Positions 56,924-64,000 of a stretch of DNA of 64,000 bases are shown piece after piece. The position numbers and the translations under genes were made by a program. Under the pieces are notes generated by a model. The model was not told where the DNA came from. It saw only the letters and a list, made by a program, of their open reading frames with translations, and did not search any database. The stretch comes from Megascapheus bottae (taxonomy: Eukaryota > Chordata > Mammalia > Rodentia > Geomyidae). Where the stretch lies: contig JANJXV010000195.1 in assembly GCA_024803745.1 (NCBI GenBank), forward strand, positions 620,001 to 684,000, written 5' to 3'. Positions within the stretch are counted from its first letter, which is position 1; the number at the start of each line of letters is the position of its first letter.

Positions 56924-57265
56924 TGTTGTACCCGAATTCCTAGAACCCCGAAAAGATCACAAGAGGCAACAGTCAAACCTAAAAAGCAAGGGTCGTTAAT
57001 TTACAAGTCTAGAATCAGGCCTCTGCGTACCCATAGCCAGCAATGCTGAAAGGCCCTGAACAAGGATTTTACACAGCTTTTATAGGGGAATTACATAGTT
57101 AAAATCACCTGATTGGATGTTTGGTAACTCAAACCCCTGGTCAAATCAGAGCTCATGTGTCTAACCACTGAGCATCAAGATGTTGCCCCTGAGGTTCAAG
57201 TACATGGGCCCTGAGCAAAGGGAGGAGGGGTCATTCCCAGAACATGGAACAATCTTGGCACAACA
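56924..57265 (-). repeat. ERV-D 3' LTR
   Basis: 342 bp with TGTTGTGCCAAG start and GGGTACAACA end on the minus strand (terminal inverted TGTTGT/ACAACA). It is preceded by the purine run AAAGGGGGGGGAAT, the polypurine tract. Unrelated to the betaretrovirus-like LTRs. Confidence 0.82.
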
Positions 57266-57539
57266 TTCCCCCCCCTTTCCCATGATACTTTTAGAGCCAA
57301 TATTGGCTATCGCTGCATACCATAATCACACAAGGGCCTACGAGTCCAGCTAAGGCCGAAAACAAGCTTGTCAACCAAGGGGAAAAATTCCTTCACTTTG
57401 CTCCCTTTCCCGTTTTAACACATTTAGGTAGAAATGCACAACAACTATGAGTATTTACCCACACACAGCCCCTGTCCAGATACTGCCCATAACTATTATT
57501 GATTTTGGCGGCTTAATTTTTAATGGGCTACTTTTAGTC

Positions 57540-57845
57540 CAATCAGTCTTCTAAGTTGTTTCAGCCAAGGGTTCTATGAGGTCTGGAAACGGGTCCACTG
57601 GCTTGGCATGGGTGTAATGAATCCAAGAAGCTACTCTGTCTACCTTGAGGGTGGTGGGTGTTTTCAGGATGACCTGAAAGGGTCCTTTCCATCATGGCTC
57701 CAGATTTTCTTGCCGGTGGCATTTCATGAGTACCCAATCACCTGGTCTATAGCGATGAGGCACCAGAGGTGGTTCTGTCTTGTACAGGTGCCTCAGCTTG
57801 GGCCAGACTTCCTGGTAAGCCCTTTGCAGGGCTTGGAGTGAAAAC
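57540..57845 (-). pseudogene. pol: gammaretroviral integrase C-terminal fragment, ERV-D
   Basis: On the minus strand the translated sequence has the gammaretroviral arrangement of a basic linker, a GDW/VLMK-type segment, a WKGPF-type segment and an ...SWIH-type segment. These can be read from the reverse complement of the plus-strand blocks AATCACCTGGTCTATAGCGA, TGAAAGGGTCCTTTCCATCA and GGTGTAATGAATCCAAGAAG. Stops and shifts interrupt it. The catalytic core is absent. Confidence 0.7.
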
Positions 57846-58042
57846 AAAAGTTCAAAATCACCATCCTCTTATTTTTAACAAGATTTTCCTTAAGATTGGG
57901 TTTTATAGAGGGAGGTCTACCAAACATACTCTGCAACCTGAGATACTCCGATCAATTTTGATGGCTGCCTCCTTAATTCGTAGTCCGGTTTGTCTTATTA
58001 AGTCTTGCATCTTTGTGGCTCCTAGATGAGTACTATGGTGAT

Positions 58043-58236
58043 TTTTTTTTTCCAGTCCTGGGCTTGAGCTCAGGGCCTGAGCACTGTCCTTGGACTTTTT
58101 CAAGGCTAGATCTCTACCACTTGAGCCTCAGCACCATTTCTGGCTTTTTTCTATGCATGTGGTGCCGAGGAATCGAACCCGGGTCTGCATGCATGCTAGG
58201 CAAGCACTTTAACCACTAGGCCAAATTCCCCGCCTC
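58043..58236 (-). repeat. SINE, ID-type head with composite tail, inside ERV-D
   Basis: Minus-strand copy with GAATCGAACCCGGGTC (box B, intact) and CTAGGCAAGCACTTTAACCA on plus. CTATGGTGATTTTT occurs on both sides (near 58030 and 58236), which looks like its target duplication. Confidence 0.9.
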
Positions 58237-58352
58237 TATGGTGATTTTTTCATCCCTAATTTTTCTGGGAGTACTATGTGACTCCTGGAATCTCTCTACC
58301 ATACATCGAGGAGATGTACCATAGGTAGTTTCTCAATCCATTGCAACTCTTC

Positions 58353-58585
58353 CTATGTATACCCTGGGATTGGTGGTAATACTCTGGGTCCTGGGTCTGG
58401 GAGTTGGAGTGCTAGAGCTGGAGTTGAAGATAAGGTCACCTCCCGGGCAGTCTGGTCAGCCTTATGATTGTCCCTGGACACACTGAGCCATCGGTCTGGG
58501 GGCTGTTTGAGAATGCCCTCAATAGCATGAGGTGTTGTGACCTGTAACATCTGCCCCATGGTTACCACCTCCCAGGTCCACCGTC
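58353..58585 (-). pseudogene. pol: reverse-transcriptase end / RNase H boundary fragment, ERV-D
   Basis: The frame contains APH-like TTPHAIEGILKQPPDRWLS, which corresponds to the gammaretroviral RT connection region. ADQTAREV, typical of the RNase H-integrase boundary, follows in an adjoining stretch. The order implies internal deletion. It lies directly after the protease fragment without RT palm or fingers. Confidence 0.65.
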
Positions 58586-58596
58586 CTTTGAGTTGT

Positions 58597-58785
58597 TCAG
58601 GAATATTTTATTCCTGTAGCCCCCTGCACCCATGATGTAGCTCTGGAAAGTTTTCCTTGAGGCTTAGTAAGAACCGAATGCTGAGCACCTGTGTCCATTA
58701 AAAACTGGACAGGAGTCCCGTCTACCTGCAAAGTTAGCCTAGGTTTGGAGAGGGGATCCAAACCCCGTGGCCCCTTGTCTTCCAC
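58597..58785 (-). pseudogene. pro: gammaretroviral protease fragment, ERV-D
   Basis: The frame contains [22 protein letters not shown] and WVQGATG, with the DTGA catalytic triad in the gammaretroviral form (DTGAQHSVL). It stops after about 60 codons, at a point where the flap region should follow. Confidence 0.88.
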
Positions 58786-58834
58786 ATCATGAGTGACTAA
58801 CAGGGAAATTTATCATTGCCACTGGTCTGATGTG

Positions 58835-58925
58835 TTCTTTTAATTTTTCGGGCATTCCCTAGACCAGTGACCAAACTCTTTGCAGTAAGCACATTGAACT
58901 TTGCTCAAATATCAACCTGAAGGCC
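58835..58925 (-). pseudogene. gag: nucleocapsid CCHC zinc knuckle, ERV-D
   Basis: On the minus strand the sequence around 58850-58895 encodes a single knuckle of the form C-A-Y-C-K-E-x-G-H-W-x-x-E-C-P. A single CCHC box is the gammaretroviral arrangement, whereas the betaretrovirus-like elements here have two. Confidence 0.8.
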
Positions 58926-59015
58926 TCAAAGATTGTGAGCCACGTGAACCTCTTTGTGGTGGTCTTCCCTGTTGAACTACAGCAGCCAGTACTTTAGTCA
59001 TGCTCTCTGTTGCTC

Positions 59016-59342
59016 TCAGCTGTTTCTCCTCTGAGGCATCCCTATTATTAAAAACTCTCTGAGCAATCCTGAGTAAGTCTTGGATACTCCTTCTAGGTCC
59101 TCTAATTTCTGTAGCTTCCTCTTAATATCTGAAGCTGCCTGGTTAACAAAGGACATGACCACAACTGCCTGATTTTCAGGGGCCTCGGGGTCCATTGCTG
59201 TAAACCATCTAAAGGCTTCTATTAGTCTCTCTAAGTGCTCAGAGGGAGTTTCTGCTTTACCTTGAAAAACTGAATACACCTTAGCCAAATTAGTGGGCTT
59301 ATGAGCAGCCCAGAGACCCGCCATTAGAGTCTGGCGATACAC
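59016..59342 (-). pseudogene. gag: gammaretroviral capsid C-terminal domain, ERV-D
   Basis: About 108 codons are open, with PTNLAKVYSVFQGKAETPSE and HLERLIEAFR, the gammaretroviral major homology region, followed by FVNQAASDIKRKLQKLEDL. The frame begins abruptly where the foreign non-coding segment ends. Capsid N-terminus and p12 are missing. Confidence 0.88.
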
Positions 59343-59399
59343 CCGTGGCCTTCCCCTACCTTCTGCTGTGTTGTAGTCCCATTTATTCTAAATGCAAGA

Positions 59400-60085
59400 G
59401 TGCACCACAAGTCTCAGATTTCTACAGACAGGTAAAGTTTCTGATATTTATAAACAAATTCACATTTAAATCTCTAAAACTTTAAATAGCCAAATTCCCT
59501 AATACCTCTGGGCTAAACAAGATACAATATTTACAGTGTAAACAGCTCTACCCAATTATGTTTAAAGCATGCAAAAGTAATATCAGGTGTACATTTTCCG
59601 GAAGTTTGTTTTAAGAGTTTTGCCAATCTTACTCTTGCAGGTGAGAACCGAGTTCTTTTACAAGGTAATTTAGCTTATTACAACTGCCTTCATGTGGGAG
59701 CGGCCATACCAGGTCCAAGACCTAGAAATACCTCACAAAACAAGACAAAAGTAGAAACCTTTAAGTACCCACAAATTTGGATGGCATGCCTGGCAGCAGT
59801 CAGAGTGAGGAAGACACCTGGGGCCCTGAAAACTCTCAGGGGGCGACTCTCCATGAAGTCTTCCATTTTCTGGAGCTGGCCGGCCAAGGCCATCCTACCT
59901 ATCAGGGGGGCAAGAGTACACCTCAGTCCTGGGGGAACCAAGACTGATGCCTCTGTCCTGCCACCAATTGTCTTAGTGACAAGGACACAAAAACAAGAAT
60001 CCATAAAAACATCTAACAAAACATTAGAGCTGGTACCAGACAAGACAGAAACATCTAACAGAGAAGTAGAGACCTTTAAGTAAAC
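59400..60085 (-). repeat. shared betaretrovirus-type non-coding module inside ERV-D gag
   Basis: 59480-59715 aligns with 49890-50370 of ERV-C in the same relative orientation. Shared marks are GATACAATATTTACAGTGTA, TTTCCGGAAGTTTG, CTCTTGCAGGTGAGAACC and GGGAGCGGCCAT. A further stretch near 60020-60085 (GGTACCAGACAAGACAG, GAGACCTTTAAGTAAA) resembles 50455-50540. A roughly 270-base segment in between (59750-60015) has no match that I see. It sits between the ERV-D matrix and capsid coding parts. Confidence 0.75.
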
Positions 60086-60159
60086 CCCAAATTTTCTCTT
60101 TAAAATATTGCAAGACCAAGTCTAGATTAACAGTAAGGAATTTGATCAGGGTGCCCAGA

Positions 60160-60357
60160 TCATCCTGGTAAGAAAATTTTCTCCATAACCTTCCGAATTT
60201 GTCGGGAGGCTAAAAGTGCCCTCTGGGGCCAACCAACATCAAAGGTCGGCCATTTCGAATTACAAAGTGTAATTAATTTGTCTTTACTCAAATCAAAACC
60301 TCTGCTTCTAACATCCTTAAAATTCATCATTAGAAGAGCAAGTGGAGTAGTACCCAT
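60160..60357 (-). pseudogene. gag: gammaretroviral matrix N-terminus, ERV-D
   Basis: The frame starts MGTTPLALLMMNFKDVRSRG, then ITLCNSKWPTFDVGWPQ, the conserved core of gammaretroviral matrix. Glycine 2 suits myristoylation. It ends after 65 codons. The start lies about 120 bases from the PBS. Confidence 0.85.
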
Positions 60358-60480
60358 CTCAAAGGGAGATACCTAAATCAGAAAAACAAAAAGAAAAAAT
60401 ACACAGAGACAAACGAATCCGGCCTATTTACTGTGGTTTTTCCACGACCCATTGACTAGGCATCTGAATGGGCATGGGAG

Positions 60481-60498
60481 TTCCCGGCCCATGCACCA
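60481..60498 (-). other. primer-binding site, tRNA-Gly type (ERV-D)
   Basis: Minus strand TGGTGCATGGGCCGGGAA differs at one position from the complement of the tRNA-Gly(GCC) 3' end plus CCA. Gly priming is known for some gammaretrovirus-like ERVs. Confidence 0.8.
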
Positions 60499-60837
60499 AA
60501 AGTTGCATTATGGAGCAAAGTCATGGAGTGTCTAGTTTTGAGCAAAAGAACTCAGGAATATTGCCCATACCATAAGTTCCAGCCATATATTGGAATAAAC
60601 AACAAAGCCAGTAGTATAACTGTGTCCCCAGTAACAGGTCTTCTAAATATTGAGGGGAAAAAACAAACATAAAAACTTTTAAACTGAAAAAAAAATTGAG
60701 GGATAGTGGTTAATAACAACAAGAAACTAGAGGTCCTGAAATAATAAAACTGAAAAACTACCAAAAAAATGTGTACAGGAGTAGTGAACTAGATGAAACG
60801 GAATGAGAAAGTAGAGGAGAGCCAGTTAAACACTTTC

Positions 60838-60960
60838 AAATCATGTCACACATCTGGAATCCTACCTGCTGAGGATGCTGAGACCTGAGGAGTGTGGTTC
60901 AAAGCCAGCCTAGGCAGCAAAGTCCATGAGACCTGCTTTAGTGAGTGGCAGTGGAGGGCT
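60838..60960 (+). repeat. SINE head fragment
   Basis: CACACATCTGGAATCCTACC and GAGACCTGAGGAGTGTGGTTC, B1-like head only. A preceding stretch (60525-60590) is a SINE tail remnant. Confidence 0.65.
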
Positions 60961-61094
60961 TGAACTTGTTTTGCTCATGGCTAGAGCTCTAGTACTTCCT
61001 CTTTGTTGGCGGTTGATTACAGATAAGACAACCCTCAGATTTGAGAGCCTCTGTAATGCCCTCAAGTTCACATGAGACTCTTTCTTCATATAAA

Positions 61095-61420
61095 CCATCA
61101 AAGAACAGAAAAGAAAGAAAGGGAGAAAGGAAGAAAATTAGAGCGAGAGAGAAAGCAAGAAAGAAAGGAATGAAGGGAGGAAGGGAGGGAGGGATGAAGG
61201 GAGGGAGTGACAGAAGGAGGGAAATACAGAAAGAAACAAAGAGTGAGAGAGGAAGAAAGAACAAATAAAATAAAGAAAAGGAAGGAAGGAAGGGTGGAAG
61301 GCGGAAAGGGAGGGAGACAAGGAAGGAGAGAAGGAAACAGAAAGAGAGAAGGAAATAGAAAAGGAAGCAAAGAAAGCAAGCAAGCAGGCAGGCAAGCAAG
61401 CAAGCAAGCAAATAAGAGCA
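61095..61420. repeat. GAAA/GGAA/GCAA purine-rich simple repeat
   Basis: Some 320 bases of imperfect (GAAA)n, (GGAA)n and (AAGC)n. Strand-asymmetric purines keep several frames open by chance. Confidence 0.93.
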
Positions 61421-61561
61421 AATGAACTAAACAAAGCCTGAATTTGAACTTTTGTTCCTGGTGTGAATCCTGCTAGCCTGGATGGAAAAAAGCAAAGCAA
61501 GATAAAAACCTAAGGGAGACAGGCCAATCCATAACAAGTTAGAGAACCTGAATTAAAAAAA

Positions 61562-61785
61562 AAGCCAACGTGGTGGCTCACACCTGTAATCCTAGCTACT
61601 CAATAACCTGGGATCTGAGGATCAGAGTTGAAAGCCAGTCCAGGCATAAAAGGACCTGTGACTCTTATCTCCAATTAACCCCTGAAAAATGGCAAGTGGA
61701 GCTTGGCTCTAGGGTAGTGCAGTAGCTTTGAGCTGAAGAGCTCAGGAACAATGCCTGGGTCCAGAAGAGTTCAAGCCCCAGAACA
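61562..61785 (+). repeat. SINE, B1-like head with composite tail
   Basis: GTGGCTCACACCTGTAATCC head and CTGAAGAGCTCAGGAACAAT tail, running into a (CA)n tract. Confidence 0.88.
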
Positions 61786-61793
61786 CACACACA

Positions 61794-61840
<47 letters not shown>
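61783..61840. repeat. (CA)n microsatellite
   Basis: Nearly pure AC repeat grown from the SINE 3' end. Confidence 0.95.
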
Positions 61841-61841
<1 letters not shown>

Positions 61842-61930
61842 GAGGAACAAAAAATGAATTAAGGCAAAGGAGGCAGACCTTCTGGGCGATTTTACCAGCA
61901 GTGGCTGCTGGAGGCTTGGCTGCTCGAATC

Positions 61931-62270
61931 CTGTGTTACAAGTTTAGCAGCTTCACACAGAAGTTGGCTGGAACCTGGACTGCAGACCAGATAGCCCTCA
62001 GGAATTAAAGCCTGTGGTGTCCACTGAAGCTCTGTCTGTCATATTAGCCACCCCAACAAAGCTGACTTCCAATCCCTCTGTTTATGATTATGCTGGGAAG
62101 AACAAAGTTCCAGAGCTCTAGAAGCTTTTCCAGAAATCTGATGGTATGCCCATCCATCTGAAAAGATGCCTGCCTGATCTGATGCTTTACCGGACTACTG
62201 TGCACTGACTGCGGGAGGTACCATCCCCTCCTGATTGCCCTCCAAAGCCTCCCAGCCCAAAAATAAGAGC
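61931..62270 (+). pseudogene. COX7A2L: COX7A2L processed pseudogene
   Basis: COX7A2L encodes a small mitochondrial inner-membrane protein that promotes complex III-IV supercomplex assembly. The intronless sequence translates, with frame changes, into YKFSSFTQKLAGTW, then KPVVSTEA, YDYAGKNKVPEL, FQKSDG and finally ASQPKNK, in the order of the known protein. The initiator ATG has become CTG and a one-base insertion near 61980 introduces a stop. The segment before the C-terminal part has deletions, and the normal stop is not in place. 5' UTR-like sequence precedes it from about 61865. No A-run is obvious directly downstream; the copy may extend to about 62940 as 3' UTR. It is a dead retrocopy. 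Confidence 0.85.
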
Positions 62271-62960
62271 TCTGCTACAGAGAACCGTTGGGTTTTGGAA
62301 TAGACCCTTTGAAACTTCAATTTTCATTTAACAAATTATCAGTTTCATTCCTTCCTCCTGGGTGGTCTCCTTAAAAATTTTTGCAAAACAAAGACAAAGA
62401 TATGAACAGTATTTTGGTTTGTTTATGAAGTGCATATGGCCTGTCAGATGTCAGAACTCACTTGTTTGGTCTCCTGATTTCCCTGGAGAGTCTGGATGAA
62501 GGTGGAACATGGGGTGGTTAGTTAGTGTCAGTCAGAGCTGAGGTCTTCAGATACCTGGAGTGTGGGGTTTTTTTTCCACCTTGGAGTGCACAAGCCTTTA
62601 TAGATTTGGTTTTGACTGCAGAAGAAAGGCAAGCCAAGACTAGGCGCTTGAAATAAGGAACTTAGTTTAGTGGTACCTTGGGGGATTTTTCCATCTTGCA
62701 GCAATATGTTAATAGAAATTATTTGCAGCCTGCCTGTGCTTGTTTCAAAGGGCTATTTGCCACAGCCCAGGTCCTAGCATGTCTGTGTTCCCATGGGAAC
62801 AGAGTAGGATTGTTCGCACTGCAATGCAGGCTGGTTCTTCTTGTGGATGCAGCCATGTCACAGATCTTCCTTTACCTTTTATAAATGTTATCCTTTAAAA
62901 TTATGAAATATTTGACTGTGGATAAAATTCATGTATAAAAATGTATTAAGAGTAAGGAGA
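62271..62960. other. non-coding, possibly COX7A2L 3' UTR
   Basis: Unique sequence without recognisable ORF or SINE. It ends in an AT-rich stretch (GTATAAAAATGTATTAAG) that could be the decayed end of the retrocopy. Confidence 0.4.
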
Positions 62961-62989
62961 AAAGATCAAAGAGACAACTCAAAAGCATG

Positions 62990-63300
62990 AAAACATCATT
63001 CATGCCTGTATACAATTGTTGCTCAGCTCACTGAGATCACAGGATTGTGGTTCAAAACCAGCATGGGCAGGGAAATCCATGAGCTTCCCTAACAATGGTG
63101 GACTTAAACTCATTGGTGATTTGTTCATGGTTAGAACTCTATTACTTTCTGCCTCTGGGTGGTTCATTGGAGATAAAGAGTCTCATGGACTTTCCTGCCC
63201 AGGCTGGCTTTGAACCATGGTCTTCAGATATCAAGCATCTGTGTACTGTGCCTCTTTATTCTGGGTACTCTTATCTGCTATGACTCACCAAAATAATAAA
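62990..63300. repeat. B1-like head and inverted SINE body, mixed fragments
   Basis: GATCACAGGATTGTGGTTCA reads on plus, whereas GGTTCATTGGAGATAAAGAG and CAGGCTGGCTTTGAACCATG read as the minus-strand body. The same mixed arrangement occurs at 46540-46800 and 63680-63960, so it is a repeated composite rather than chance. Confidence 0.6.
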
Positions 63301-63550
63301 AAGGCAAAAGTTGAGCTGTGGTTCATGTATTAGAGACCGCTAGCCTGGAATTTAAAACAAAGTCAAAAGTCAAGTTTTGGCCTCAATTGTACTCCCAGCT
63401 AGTTTGAGGAAATAAAATAAAATAAGCAAGCATGGACAGTGACCAGGCCAGAGTTCAAACCCTTGAACCAGAACCAAAGGACCCAAGGCCAGTGGCTGAC
63501 TTTTGGTCTAAATGGCAGAGCTTCCAAATGTTGAGTTAGATAAAACAATC

Positions 63551-63551
63551 A

Positions 63552-63614
<63 letters not shown>

Positions 63615-63655
63615 GAAGAAAGAAAGAAAGAAAGAAAAAAAGAAAGAAAAACAAT
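63551..63655. repeat. (GAAA)n microsatellite
   Basis: About 100 bases of nearly pure AAAG repeat. Confidence 0.96.
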
Positions 63656-63679
63656 AGAAGAGAGGAGCCAATTTAAGAA

Positions 63680-63960
63680 ATTTAAATCATGGCTCAAACC
63701 TGTAATCCTATAATTTTAGATTGCTGAAATCTGAGGTTTGAGGTTCAAAGCACTCTTGGGAAGGAAAGTCCATGAGACCTGTTTTAGTGAATGGCACTGC
63801 TGAGCTTGAACTCTCTGTGTTTTATGTCTAGAGCTCTACTACTTCCTGTCTCTTGGTGATTACTTGAAGAAAAGAGTCTCATGGATATTCCTGCCCAGCC
63901 TGGCTTTGAACCACAATGCTCATATTCCAGAGGATGTGTATGCTCCCATAGCTACATGAG
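63680..63960. repeat. mixed-orientation SINE composite
   Basis: Head AACCTGTAATCCTATAAT on plus followed by body sequence GCCTGGCTTTGAACCACAA in the minus sense, as at 62990-63300 and 46540-46800. Confidence 0.55.
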
Positions 63961-64000
63961 ACTCTTTTTCCTATAAACCACAAAAAAAAACAAAGGAAGG

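Larger units (their letters stand above)
56924..60498 (-). mobile_element. ERV-D: gammaretrovirus-like element, deleted, no 5' LTR seen
   Basis: On the minus strand the order is PBS (tRNA-Gly type), gag matrix, foreign non-coding segment, capsid C-terminus, CCHC nucleocapsid, protease, a reverse-transcriptase end fragment, integrase C-terminus, polypurine tract and 3' LTR. Most of RT, RNase H, integrase and all of env are missing. The sequence to the right of the PBS does not match the 3' LTR and is host-like with a SINE tail, so the 5' LTR was deleted or never completed. An ID-type SINE lies within it at 58043-58236. Confidence 0.85.

Noticed and set aside
59690..60083. Opposed 117- and 129-codon frames in ERV-D
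   Set aside because: Neither resembles Gag p12 or any known domain; they cross the shared non-coding module and appear to be chance.

Overview
This window is nuclear DNA of a mammal, almost certainly a rodent. The evidence is short composite SINEs repeated dozens of times, in two forms that share one 3' tail: one has a tRNA-like ID-type head, the other a 7SL/B1-like head. The combination resembles SINEs I associate with kangaroo rats and pocket mice (Geomyoidea), but that placement is tentative. There is no intact host protein-coding gene. Host coding traces are one exon-like segment matching the N-terminus of speriolin (SPATC1, about 1.35 kb), two exon-like pieces of a RalGDS-like RasGEF N domain (34.5-35.1 kb), a broken C2H2 zinc-finger array (21.7-23.2 kb) and a decayed COX7A2L retrocopy (61.9-62.3 kb).

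Two large-scale structures organise the window. The first is a direct segmental duplication. Copy A runs from 1980 to 21723 and copy B from 35545 to 41815. They match in order and orientation, but copy A has gained a nested retrovirus block, a solo LTR and an expanded polypyrimidine tract. The second is a set of endogenous retroviruses (ERVs). A minus-strand betaretrovirus-like element (ERV-A, 3506-14561) sits in copy A with a 6-bp target duplication, and copy B retains its empty site. Inside ERV-A sits a plus-strand betaretrovirus-like element (ERV-B, 6489-13377) with its own 6-bp target duplication. A third, much younger relative (ERV-C, 47795-56757, minus strand) has LTRs that are almost identical, an open gag of 627 codons and a canonical GGGAAAC frameshift site, but its pro and pol are broken. 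Two solo LTRs of the same group lie at 17482-18012 and 26193-26613. A gammaretrovirus-like element (ERV-D, 56924-60498, minus strand) follows ERV-C; it has a 3' LTR and a tRNA-Gly-type primer site but no recognisable 5' LTR.

The betaretrovirus-like group lacks a recognisable env. Between pol and the 3' LTR it carries about 3 kb of non-coding sequence that includes a captured host SINE tail and a conserved strong splice-donor-like site. Part of this non-coding sequence recurs inside the gag region of the gammaretrovirus-like ERV-D, which is the most unusual observation here.

The rest is SINE-rich intergenic or intronic DNA: an L1 fragment with an inverted 5' part (25.4-27.2 kb) split by a solo LTR, long polypyrimidine and minisatellite tracts (16.7-20.2 and 39.1-40.3 kb), and several simple repeats. 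No RNA gene, CRISPR array or bacterial-type operon was seen. Coordinates of SINEs and repeat edges are by eye and good to about 10-20 bases; LTR, PBS and target-duplication coordinates were read base by base.
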